A DNA stretch of 64,000 nt from Chitinibacter tainanensis DSM 15459 (GTDB lineage: Bacteria; Pseudomonadota; Gammaproteobacteria; Burkholderiales; Chitinibacteraceae), in the NCBI RefSeq assembly GCF_000429785.1, contig NZ_AUCN01000009.1, positions 558,001-622,000 of the forward strand, read 5' to 3'. Of this stretch, positions 57,601-64,000 are shown piece after piece (within the stretch, counting starts at the first letter, position 1; every line of letters starts with the position of its first letter). The notes under the pieces are model-generated. The model made no database searches. It saw nothing but the letters and a program-made list of their open reading frames with translations, and was not told the origin of the DNA. A program made the translations under genes and the position numbers.

Positions 57601-58497
57601 TTATCCGGCAATGGCGCGCTCAATTTCAAAGACAACATCATGGATATTACCGGCCAGTTCCGTGCCGATGAAGCCGATGTAGGCCTGCCGCAAATGGCGG
57701 GGGATGCGCCAAAATTGGGCGCGGATGTGGTGATCAAAGGGCGCAAAGCCGAGCGCCAGCGCGCCGAAGTGACGCCGTTTTCGCTGCTGGTGGACTTCGA
57801 TCTGGGCGAGCAGTTTATGTTCCGTGGCGCCGGGCTCGATTCCCGCCTGCAAGGTAAGATCAGGGTGCGGGCCGACGCCAAACAAACCCTCAAAGCCGTC
57901 GGTACCATTAACACCGAAGGTGGTGAGTACAAAGCCTACGGGCAAAAGCTGGCGATTGAGCGCGGTATTCTGTCCTTTAATGGGCCTTTGGATAACCCAA
58001 CTTTGGATATCTTAGCCATTCGCCGTGATCAGGCCGTAGAAGCCGGGGTGGAAGTGCGCGGCACGGCCAATTCGCCGCGCGTATCGCTGTATTCCGAGCC
58101 CAATGTACCCGATGCGGAAAAAATCGCCTGGCTGCTGTTCGGGCATGGTACTGAAAGTATGGAGAAATCCGATGGCGCGCTGGTCTTGCAATTGCTGAAC
58201 GCCATGGCCAGCAATGGCGGCGCTGGCTCTTCGCTCACCGATGACCTGCTGGGGAACTTTGGGATTGATGAAGTGGGTTACAAATCCAAAGAAGAAAGCG
58301 ATGGCACGACCACGCAGATTGTAACGGTGAGCAAGCGCCTTACCCGCAATCTGAAAGTCGGGCTGGAAAAAAGCTTTAATGGCCTGAGCGATGCGGTGAA
58401 TTTTACCCTGCAGCTCTCGCGCAATTGGTCGATCGTTTCACGGGTTGGCGTGGATGAAAGCTCGGTGGATGTGAAATACACGCTGAGTTTTGATTAG
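54622..58497 (+). CDS. tamB: Translocation and assembly module subunit TamB
   Basis: 1291 residues, the usual size. Start is a TTG overlapping the tamA stop (TTGA). Cytoplasmic Pro-rich N-terminus, one transmembrane helix at about residues 37-57, then a very long Gln- and Leu-rich beta-rich region (repeated strands such as LNLSGLQMGETRIQQAALTL), and the conserved C-terminal TamB/DUF490 domain (about 950-1291; RGTANSPRVSLYSEP, DLLGNFGIDEVG, LTRNLKVGLEKSF). It spans the periplasm as an AsmA-like lipid-conducting bridge, anchored to TamA. Confidence 0.95.
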   Translation: MSTPEPQLNHPEPSGADAATPPQPAPKPRYGLVRRVLRALVWSTLLSFGLLSLLAVLALSWVDSARGRYWLVDLINHSDVAQVQSIEGSFWSEITIKQLKVKTADLKLELDYGVLAWEPYLLLVRDLSLPRVSLGQLTIQTAPKPPQAPPSPPPTDLTLPLGIHLDQLRIVKLDVDGVVLRDLAASVSSNGRFHRLTLSQLQLPQGQVNAKLNIEGKAPFYSGGSVQFAGVVEEQAFSAQGQLSGPLRDLQLKLQLKHAKVSAQGNVQIDAFAPYAYQMVRHGDVQLAGFNPAAWVPAAPQADLLLQAYFKPTPTGVEAKIEVHNRQPGALDQQRLPLERLLAQLQVQGERLRVQELALNVPGKGQLLAQGEVEQGKMALKLQVKQLDAQALWSTQPKTALQGQLKLLGPWLSPGVQGQIEDSSRQVALQLDLGWIKPETQRRLAIRQAEVRHGTSQLAAKGEFNLNAPNDFQLELAARSWNPAEWLQGIPAGRIGLQAKLKGALQPKPQLDLQYQLAESVFNGQALAGNGVLKLTPERLTQSDFWLSLGSNRLSAQGALGAAGDELDWRLELPNLAQVGFGLAGKASGQGQLRGRFAQPQLEANLQAQGVQVAGLQLEQARLQLSTSVQNNTPVNGQLNLSGLQMGETRIQQAALTLQGMLQQHQLNLSASGQQGAQAINLQLAAHGGLQNQQWQGVLDRLSGQFGLPFKLGNSPSLQLSAQRVNLGAANLQVGQSLLSLQQTQWQNGALESSGQLQKGVLAEWLQLARLNNPRTDLILAGQWQLHYSGVINGQFNLARQAGDLAWLEENGQRLPLTLQNLQLNGNLQMNRLNGQLQIQTQRFGSISASTQAQLDLEAGRLAQHAPLDVRLNGQLPDLSVFNPFLAGAKLQGKARLDVHRRGTLTLPVLDGVARADGLAFDDPASGAKLSDGVIELGLVGQQVKVNAFNFKGGKGSLTGSGAVDFRGGKANGGLKLTASRFTAMSRSDLFLVLSGNGALNFKDNIMDITGQFRADEADVGLPQMAGDAPKLGADVVIKGRKAERQRAEVTPFSLLVDFDLGEQFMFRGAGLDSRLQGKIRVRADAKQTLKAVGTINTEGGEYKAYGQKLAIERGILSFNGPLDNPTLDILAIRRDQAVEAGVEVRGTANSPRVSLYSEPNVPDAEKIAWLLFGHGTESMEKSDGALVLQLLNAMASNGGAGSSLTDDLLGNFGIDEVGYKSKEESDGTTTQIVTVSKRLTRNLKVGLEKSFNGLSDAVNFTLQLSRNWSIVSRVGVDESSVDVKYTLSFD

Positions 58498-58514
58498 GCA
58501 TGCGTGATTGAGTT

Positions 58515-59234
58515 TTATGGCTTGCGCGATAAGCCCTCAGGTGTGCGCGCCAGCACCAAGGTCCACACCTCGCTGGCCCCCGCAGCCAGCAGCGTACGGC
58601 TGGCCTCATGCAGGCTGGCGCCGCTGGTCATCACATCATCAATGAGCAGCACGCGTTGCCCGGTGAGATCACCATGTGTCGTAAAAGCACGGCGGACGTT
58701 TTTCCAGCGTGCGCGGGCGCTCAAACGGGCTTGATGTTCGGTGTCGCGCTGGCGGCTGAGAGCGTGTGCGTGAATGGGGAGGTGCAGCTGGCTGGCCAGC
58801 CCGAGGGCCAGCTCCATAGCCTGATTAAAGCCGCGTTCGCGCAAACGCTGCGGGTGTAGCGGTAGCGGGATAAGGGCTTCCATGCCGCTTAGCTCATGCT
58901 GCCACGCGGGGATGCTGAGTGGCAGTAGGCTCCGCAGATGTTGCCACTGCCCGGCAAATTTCGCGGCCTGAATCAACTCTTTTAGCGGTGAGGTATAGAG
59001 ATACAAGGCATAGCTGCGCGTAAAGGCGGGCGGATGGCGCTGGCACTGGCCGCATAATTCGCCCGCCGTCGCAGGGCGGGCGCAGCGCGGGCAGCTGCGG
59101 GTTTGCTCCCAGCGCGTCAGCTGCGCCTGGCAAGCTGGGCAACAGGCGTGCGCGGGCCCCAGATGCAGGCTGCGGCAGAGCAAACATTGTTGCGGGATAA
59201 AGTTGTTCAAAAAATGCGTGAATAAATTTGACAA
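58515..59234 (-). CDS. comF: ComF-family phosphoribosyltransferase-like protein
   Basis: 239 residues. An N-terminal double zinc-ribbon-like region (CLLC, CCPAC, CPRC, CGQC within the first 65 residues) is followed by a PRTase fold with the PRPP loop [25 protein letters not shown] is also typical. Required for uptake or processing of transforming DNA in naturally competent bacteria; also reported in general DNA metabolism. Divergent from bioB; the bioB promoter lies over its 5' end. Confidence 0.93.
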   Translation of the reverse strand: MSNLFTHFLNNFIPQQCLLCRSLHLGPAHACCPACQAQLTRWEQTRSCPRCARPATAGELCGQCQRHPPAFTRSYALYLYTSPLKELIQAAKFAGQWQHLRSLLPLSIPAWQHELSGMEALIPLPLHPQRLRERGFNQAMELALGLASQLHLPIHAHALSRQRDTEHQARLSARARWKNVRRAFTTHGDLTGQRVLLIDDVMTSGASLHEASRTLLAAGASEVWTLVLARTPEGLSRKP

Positions 59235-59256
59235 TGCCGGCGCTCATTCGGACAAT
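59228..59256 (+). promoter_or_regulatory. Promoter of bioB
   Basis: Consensus -35 TTGACA (59228-59233), spacer 17, -10 GACAAT (59251-59256, four of six matches). Begins within the first codons of comF on the opposite strand. No obvious BirA operator was seen. Confidence 0.5.
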
Positions 59257-59295
59257 CCAGCTTCAAGCTTAGAACCAAACAGGAATTGCCACCGC

Positions 59296-60279
59296 ATGAG
59301 CCAATGTCAAACCATCGAATTCAAGCGCCATACCCCGCATCCAGAACAAGCTTTGTGGAGCCGGGAAGCGGTGGCCGAGCTGTTTGCCCTGCCGTTTAAT
59401 GATTTGCTGTTTCAAGCGCAGCAAGTGCATCGCGCCAATTTTGATGCCAATAAAGTGCAGCTCTCGACGCTCTTGTCGGTTAAAACCGGCGGCTGTTCGG
59501 AAGACTGTGGCTATTGCTCGCAATCCAAGCGCTATGACACCGGTCTGGAAGCGCAAAAACTGATGGACGCCGACGAAGTTATTGCCGTAGCGGCGGTGGC
59601 CAAAGAAAACGGCGCCTCACGCTTCTGTATGGGCGCGGCATGGCGCGGCCCGAAAAACCGCGATCTGGATGAAGTAAAGAAAATGATCGCCGGTGTAAAG
59701 GCGCTGGGGCTAGAAACCTGTGCCACTTTCGGTATGCTCAAAGAAGGGCAGGCCGAGCAGCTTAAAGACGCGGGGCTGGATTACTACAACCACAATCTCG
59801 ATACCTCGGAAGAAAAATACAGCGATATCGTCAGCACCCATAGCTACGCCGATCGGCTCGATACCCTTGGTAAAGCGCGCCAGGCCGGGCTGAATGTCTG
59901 CACCGGCGGGATTGTAGGCTTGGGTGAAACGCGGCTGGATCGGGTGGGGCTGCTCACCCAGCTGGCCAATCTTGATCCGCAACCGGATTCGGTGCCGATC
60001 AATAATCTGGTGCAGATTGATGGCACGCCGCTTGATGGCTCGGAAAAAGTAGATTGGACCGAGTTCGTGCGCACGATTGCCGTGGCGCGGATTATCATGC
60101 CAAGAACCTATGTTCGCCTCTCGGCCGGCCGTCAGCAAATGCCTGAGCAAATGCAGGCGCTGTGTTTCTTGGCGGGAGCGAATTCGATTTTCTACGGCGA
60201 TAAACTGCTGACCACCGGTAACCCGGATGTGGAAGGTGATAAGGCGCTGTTTAAGAAACTGAATCTGCAGCCGCTGTAA
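59296..60279 (+). CDS. bioB: Biotin synthase
   Basis: 327 residues from the ATG at 59296, with AGGAA upstream; an in-frame start 93 nt earlier is within the comF/bioB overlap region and is rejected. Radical-SAM cluster cysteines Cys67, Cys71 and Cys74 ([13 protein letters not shown]). [12 protein letters not shown] and [13 protein letters not shown] hold the second cluster and substrate residues. It inserts sulfur into dethiobiotin. Other bio genes are not nearby. Confidence 0.96.
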   Translation: MSQCQTIEFKRHTPHPEQALWSREAVAELFALPFNDLLFQAQQVHRANFDANKVQLSTLLSVKTGGCSEDCGYCSQSKRYDTGLEAQKLMDADEVIAVAAVAKENGASRFCMGAAWRGPKNRDLDEVKKMIAGVKALGLETCATFGMLKEGQAEQLKDAGLDYYNHNLDTSEEKYSDIVSTHSYADRLDTLGKARQAGLNVCTGGIVGLGETRLDRVGLLTQLANLDPQPDSVPINNLVQIDGTPLDGSEKVDWTEFVRTIAVARIIMPRTYVRLSAGRQQMPEQMQALCFLAGANSIFYGDKLLTTGNPDVEGDKALFKKLNLQPL

Positions 60280-60375
60280 TCCCTGCTGCAATACCTGTCT
60301 GGGTATGTTGCTCTAGATATTATTAATATTGGCTTAGTGCAATATACCTGTTGTTTTGGCGCTAGTCATAGCCAG

Positions 60376-60403
60376 AAAAAACCACGCCGCGGCGTGGTTT
60401 TTT
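60376..60403. terminator. Bidirectional terminator between bioB and the copper operon
   Basis: Perfect 12-bp stem AAAAAACCACGC with its complement, loop CGCG. U-rich on both strands, so it ends both bioB (plus) and the csoR-like gene (minus). Confidence 0.88.
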
Positions 60404-60423
60404 GCTGGATGCGGCATCAAGGC

Positions 60424-60708
60424 TTAGCCACGTACTTTCTTAATTACTTGCAAGAGATCCGCCACTGCAGCGTCGGCCTTGCCGGCTTTCAGCGCTTGGG
60501 CGATGCAGTCTTGAGTTTGTTGCTCAAGCAGAATCAAAGCCAGGGCATCCAGCGCAGAGCGTGCGGCAGCCACTTGATTCAGCACTTCGCTGCTGGTGCG
60601 ATCTTCTTCGATCATGCGGGTAATGCCAGACACCTGACCGACAATGCGGTTCAGGCGTTTGATCAGTTGATCTTTGTTTTCACGCTCTTGCTTCAGGGAT
60701 GATGTCAT
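60424..60708 (-). CDS. CsoR/RcnR-family metal-sensing repressor with atypical ligand set
   Basis: 94 residues, all-helical. Start ATG at 60708 has AGGAAG 6 nt upstream and overlaps the copZ end by 29 nt. The family frame is clear: LIKRLNRIVGQVSGITRMIEE, then VLNQVAAARSALDALALILLE. In copper CsoR the ligands follow Cys-x24-His-x3-Cys; here those positions read Ser39, Gln64 and Cys68, so only the last remains and it is the only cysteine in the protein. The operon (copA, copZ, this gene) and the operator upstream argue for copper control, but the sensing chemistry must differ, or another sensor acts. Confidence 0.85.
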   Translation of the reverse strand: MTSSLKQERENKDQLIKRLNRIVGQVSGITRMIEEDRTSSEVLNQVAAARSALDALALILLEQQTQDCIAQALKAGKADAAVADLLQVIKKVRG

Positions 60709-60910
60709 ATCCAGCTTCCTCTATGGTGGTTTCCAGCGCCGCGCGGCTGGTTTGCGTGGCATCGAACACGATGTGTGCCTTGCCGGGGTTTAAGGTCACG
60801 GTGGTCGAAATCACCCCCGCAACGGCTTCCAATGCACGCGTGACCGCTGCGCTACAGCCGCCGCAACTCATGCCCGCAATGTTGATTTCAATACTGCTGT
60901 GCGTACTCAT
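60680..60910 (-). CDS. copZ: Copper chaperone, heavy-metal-associated domain
   Basis: 76 residues, one ferredoxin-like HMA domain. The copper-binding Cys pair lies in GMSCGGCSAAV (residues 16 and 19). It carries Cu(I) to the P-type ATPase encoded 9 nt upstream. Resembles CopZ/Atx1 in length and motif. Confidence 0.9.
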   Translation of the reverse strand: MSTHSSIEINIAGMSCGGCSAAVTRALEAVAGVISTTVTLNPGKAHIVFDATQTSRAALETTIEEAGYDIIPEARA

Positions 60911-60919
60911 CTTGATTCC

Positions 60920-63271
60920 TTACCAGCGCATTCGTTTCAGCAGCAAGGCGTTGCCAATCACCGATAGAGATGACAGCGCCATTGCTGCGCCGGCCAGCAT
61001 CGGGTTGAGCCAACCTAAGGCCGCCAGCGGAATGCCCAGAATGTTGTAAATAAAAGCAAAAAACAGGTTTTGCCGGATCTTGCGCAAGGTGACTTGCGAG
61101 AGCACGATGGCGCTACTGATCTGACGTAAATCATTGTGCATCAGCGTGATATCGGCGGTTTCCAATGCCACGCTGGCCCCGGCCTGCATGGCAAAGCTGA
61201 CGTCGGCAGCGGCGAGGGCGGGCGCATCATTAATTCCATCGCCGACCATACCCACGCGCAGCCCGCTGGCTTGCAGGCGGGTGACGGCGGCGTGTTTGTC
61301 GGCTGGAGTACTATGCCCATGCGCGGCCGTGATATTGAGCTGCTGCGCGATGGCCGCCACTGCGGCGGGTTGATCGCCACTCCAGATTTCCAAGTCCACC
61401 CCATGCTCGCGCAGCGTCTGCACAGCTTCGGGGGTGCTGGCGCGTAAAGTGTCTTGCAACAAAATCAGGCCCGCAGGGTGGGTATTGATCGCAATGCCCA
61501 CTAGCGTATAGCCGCTGGAAAGATACGTCTGGTATGTATCTGTATGCTGGCCAGCAAACGCCCACTCGGGCTTGCCCACTTGAATCTGCTGCCCATTCAC
61601 TGTGCCGCTTAAACCCGCGCCAGCTTCCTGCTGCAAGTCGCTCGCTGGCCACAGCGCTGTGGCGGGCAGATCCGCCAAAATGGCACGCGCCAGCGGGTGC
61701 TGGCTGTGTTGCTCCAGGCTGGCGGCCAGACGCTGGAGTTCGGTGGTGCTGTAGTTGTTATCCAGTACGATCAGCTCTTGCAGGCTGGGCTCACCGGTGG
61801 TCAAGGTGCCGGTTTTATCCACCAACAGGGTATTGAGCTGGCTGGCGGTTTCGAGAGCGCCGGCGTTGCGAAAAAGAATACCGCGCTGCGCCCCCAGCCC
61901 CAGCCCGACCATCACCGCAGCGGGCGTCGCTAAGCCAAGCGCGCAAGGGCAGGCAATCACCAGTACGGCGACCGCGCGCAAGATGGCGGCGTCGGCTGCG
62001 TGCAGGAAATATAGATTGCCAAGCAAAGTGAGCGCAGCAATCAGCAAAATTGCCGGCACAAACCAAGCCGAGATGCGATCAGCCAGCTGCTGAATCGGCG
62101 CTTTGCTGCCTTGGGCGGCTTGCACCAGTTGGATAATCTGATTGAGCTGTGTGTCGGCCCCGAGCGCGGTGACACGGATTTGCGCGCTACCGAGCTGATT
62201 GCGCGTGCCGGCATACACGCTGTCGCCAATGGTTTTGTCTTGCAGCTGCGCTTCGCCAGTGAGCATGGCTTCTTCCACGCTGAGCCCGCCAAGCAGCAGT
62301 TCGCCATCAATCGGGATGGTTTCACCGGCCCGCACTTGCACGATATCGTTGAGCTGCAATGTGGCGATCGGTAACTCTTGCCATTGTTCAGCGCGTAGTA
62401 CGCGGGCGGTAGTCGGTTGTAGCGTGAGCAAAGCACGGATGGCGGCCCCGGTTTGGCGCTTGGCCCGCTCTTCCAGCCATTTGCCCAGCCAGACCAGCGC
62501 AATTACCGTGACGCTAGCTTCAAAATACAAGGCTGGATTTTGCGCAAAAAGATGCCAAACACTCAGCCCCCAAGCTGCCGTGGTGCCGAGTGCCACCAGC
62601 ACATCCATATTCGCAGCGCCGCCACGTAACGCCAGCCAGGCACCACGATAAAAACGCCAACCGGCGATGGTTTGAACCAATGTTGCTAAAATCAGCTGTG
62701 ACCAAGCTGGCAAGGCCAGCGTATGCAGACCGGCGAGCATCAGCAGCATATCCAGCCAGAACGGCAGCGCACAGAGCAAAGCCAAGATCAGTGGCAGTGG
62801 GGCGCGAACTGAGGTGCGGCTTCGCGCAGGTTCGGTTTCTTCCGTGTTGGCAGTAAACCCTGCTGCACTAATCCAGTTTTGCAGCTGGTTAATGCTATAC
62901 AACCCATGCGGCGCAGTGAGGGTGGCGGTTTCGCTCGCGAAATTGACAGTGGCGCTCAAAAGTAGCTTTTTATTCAGCACTTTTTCCAGCCGCGTCGCGC
63001 AGGCTGCGCAGCTCATGCCGCCGATCTTGAACTGAATTGTCTGCATGCGGGCCTGAAAGCCACTGGCGCTGATTTGTGCCAGCACGGCAGGCCATTGCGC
63101 GGGATTGGTGCTGATGCTAGCGGTCTCGGTTGCGAAATTCACTTGCGCGGCGACGCCGTCCAGCCGATTGAGTTGTTTTTCCAAACGCTGCGCACAGGCA
63201 GCACAAGTCATCCCCTCGATAGGTATCTGCAGGGAATGATTGCTGGCTGATGTGTGCGAGGAAGTACCCAT
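60920..63271 (-). CDS. copA: Copper-exporting P1B-type ATPase
   Basis: 783 residues. Two N-terminal HMA domains (GMTCAACAQRL with Cys23/Cys26; GGMSCAACATRL), about eight transmembrane segments, the ion-site CPC in ACPCALGLATPAAV, the phosphorylated Asp in DKTGTLTTG, and GDGINDAPAL near the end. It pumps Cu(I) from the cytoplasm to the periplasm. First gene of a three-gene operon with copZ (9-nt gap) and the csoR-like gene. The start is kept because no alternative methionine exists, although the ribosome-binding site is weak. Confidence 0.95.
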   Translation of the reverse strand: MGTSSHTSASNHSLQIPIEGMTCAACAQRLEKQLNRLDGVAAQVNFATETASISTNPAQWPAVLAQISASGFQARMQTIQFKIGGMSCAACATRLEKVLNKKLLLSATVNFASETATLTAPHGLYSINQLQNWISAAGFTANTEETEPARSRTSVRAPLPLILALLCALPFWLDMLLMLAGLHTLALPAWSQLILATLVQTIAGWRFYRGAWLALRGGAANMDVLVALGTTAAWGLSVWHLFAQNPALYFEASVTVIALVWLGKWLEERAKRQTGAAIRALLTLQPTTARVLRAEQWQELPIATLQLNDIVQVRAGETIPIDGELLLGGLSVEEAMLTGEAQLQDKTIGDSVYAGTRNQLGSAQIRVTALGADTQLNQIIQLVQAAQGSKAPIQQLADRISAWFVPAILLIAALTLLGNLYFLHAADAAILRAVAVLVIACPCALGLATPAAVMVGLGLGAQRGILFRNAGALETASQLNTLLVDKTGTLTTGEPSLQELIVLDNNYSTTELQRLAASLEQHSQHPLARAILADLPATALWPASDLQQEAGAGLSGTVNGQQIQVGKPEWAFAGQHTDTYQTYLSSGYTLVGIAINTHPAGLILLQDTLRASTPEAVQTLREHGVDLEIWSGDQPAAVAAIAQQLNITAAHGHSTPADKHAAVTRLQASGLRVGMVGDGINDAPALAAADVSFAMQAGASVALETADITLMHNDLRQISSAIVLSQVTLRKIRQNLFFAFIYNILGIPLAALGWLNPMLAGAAMALSSLSVIGNALLLKRMRW

Positions 63272-63296
63272 AGGGGTATCTTAGTGGCTATACCTG

Positions 63297-63313
63297 ATAC
63301 CCGCAAGGGGTAT
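63297..63313. promoter_or_regulatory. CsoR-type operator at the copA promoter
   Basis: ATACCC-GCAAG-GGGTAT palindrome. Its right end overlaps the -10 hexamer on the minus strand. Palindromes of the TACCC-N4-GGGTA kind are known targets of CsoR proteins. A second, wider inverted repeat (GGGTATC at 63274 with GATACCC at 63296) shares the left arm and may be another half-site. Confidence 0.55.
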
Positions 63314-63339
63314 ATAGAATGTGCACCATTGATTTACAA
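63311..63339 (-). promoter_or_regulatory. Promoter of the copA operon
   Basis: On the minus strand: -35 TTGTAA (63339-63334), 17-nt spacer, -10 TATATA (63316-63311). The -10 abuts the operator palindrome, so repressor binding would block RNA polymerase. The transcript start falls about 35-40 nt upstream of the copA ATG. Confidence 0.55.
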
Positions 63340-63575
63340 CACTTTTTTCTCGCTGCTGCGGTACAATTACCGATTGGTCGCGATTGCTGGCTGTACAGTG
63401 CATAACTTTCTCTGCGCTCGGGTTTGCTGTCGCTTGGTATTGTAAAGACTTGCAATGTTGGTGAGATGTCGCTTAATCGCGGTTGCGCTGACGATCAGAC
63501 TTGTTTCCTTACAAGGCTGCGTTTATTCTGAATCCAGCACGATGTTTCAAATGAATTAATCAGGTGTCCACTTAG
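63314..63575. other. Intergenic region between copA and the sensor gene
   Basis: 262 nt beyond the operator. It carries the -35 of the copA operon on the minus strand and the leader of the divergent sensor gene. No other gene or clear signal is seen. Confidence 0.4.
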
Positions 63576-64000
63576 GTGTTTTCTCAATTTTTCCACCGCA
63601 TCGGCCGTTTTTACACCGCAAACCGTTTAGCCTGGCACCTGATTATTGCGGTGTTCGCCTCGGGGCTGGTGGTGACGGTAGCGATGACACTGTTTCTATT
63701 GAAGCAGGAGTATGATCGCAGCCTTGCGCAAACCCAGTCAGACTTGCAGACGCTGGGGCAAAGTGCCACGCCTCAGCTCGCCAGTAACTTATGGTTGGTG
63801 AATACAGAGGCGATTCGCGGCCAACTCAATTCTTTGCTACAAACGCGCGTGGTTAAACACGCCTTGTTGGTGGAAAGTGACGGTCAGCAATACAGTGCCG
63901 GCGATGTTTACGGGCAATATAATCTCGTTACCGCTAAATTCCCGGTGGTTTACCAGCACCCACTGAATAATCGTGAAGTGGTACTTGGGGAACTGCAGCT
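63576..64000 (+). CDS. Membrane sensor protein, N-terminal part (3' end outside window)
   Basis: Open to the window edge; 141 codons from a GTG at 63576 that has AGGTG 9 nt upstream. A short cytoplasmic tail (MFSQFFHRIGRFYTANR) and a transmembrane helix at about 24-44 (LIIAVFASGLVVTVAMTLF) are followed by a periplasmic helical region (LKQEYDRSLAQTQSDLQTL) and the start of a sensory domain. This layout is that of a histidine kinase, diguanylate cyclase or chemoreceptor; which of these cannot be decided without the missing part. Divergent from the copper operon, so a link to metal sensing is possible but unproven. Confidence 0.7.
   Translation, partial: MFSQFFHRIGRFYTANRLAWHLIIAVFASGLVVTVAMTLFLLKQEYDRSLAQTQSDLQTLGQSATPQLASNLWLVNTEAIRGQLNSLLQTRVVKHALLVESDGQQYSAGDVYGQYNLVTAKFPVVYQHPLNNREVVLGELQ

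Noticed and set aside
56982-57932. 316-codon minus-strand frame inside tamB
   Set aside because: Ser/Pro/Arg-rich complement of the Gln/Leu-rich tamB repeats, not a gene.

Overview
The window is a stretch of a betaproteobacterial chromosome. Gene content and order (rpsB-tsf-pyrH-frr-uppS-cdsA-dxr-rseP-bamA-skp-lpxD-fabZ-lpxA-lpxB-rnhB), mid-50s GC and a chitin-targeted secreted enzyme fit the Neisseriales, most likely a chitinolytic free-living genus of the Chitinibacter/Deefgea/Iodobacter type. That placement is inference from the sequence alone. No tRNA, rRNA, insertion sequence, prophage or CRISPR array is visible. The window is almost entirely ordinary, densely packed chromosome.

Layout. 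1-4743: ast operon for arginine succinyltransferase catabolism (astA cut by the window edge, then astD, astB, astE). 5020-8373: large secreted phosphoesterase with two chitin-binding modules. 8546-11361 (minus): LysR regulator, gph, an arsC-family reductase and rpe. 11536-16655: apaG coupled to an Atm1-type ABC exporter, then a serine transporter and serine dehydratase. 16723-18192 (minus): a small unknown gene and trxB. 18407-21463: four overlapping genes of an MCE-type lipid transporter whose ATPase subunit has lost its nucleotide-binding motifs. 21469-35792: translation, isoprenoid, phospholipid and outer-membrane biogenesis cluster. 35875-40522: motA-motB, a membrane-anchored methyltransferase, an HDOD protein and an rRNA/tRNA methyltransferase. 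40588-42514 (minus): lolD and a LolC/E permease.

42959-51531 is a fatty-acid degradation block: a TetR regulator with a PsrA-like palindrome in its own promoter, then fadE, fadL, a FadN-type bifunctional beta-oxidation enzyme and a thiolase. Together these import long-chain fatty acids and run the whole beta-oxidation spiral. 51769-58497 holds a periplasmic chalcone-isomerase-like protein, an AT-rich intergenic region with a candidate 30-residue microprotein, and tamA-tamB. 58515-60279 holds comF and bioB, divergent. 60424-63271 (minus) is a copper-efflux operon copA-copZ-csoR with a recognisable promoter and operator. The window ends inside a membrane sensor gene starting at 63576.

The least expected items are the MCE operon with a pseudo-ATPase subunit, the candidate microprotein behind three related CGTAG elements, a CsoR-family repressor that keeps only one of the three usual copper ligands, and the chitin-anchored phosphoesterase.
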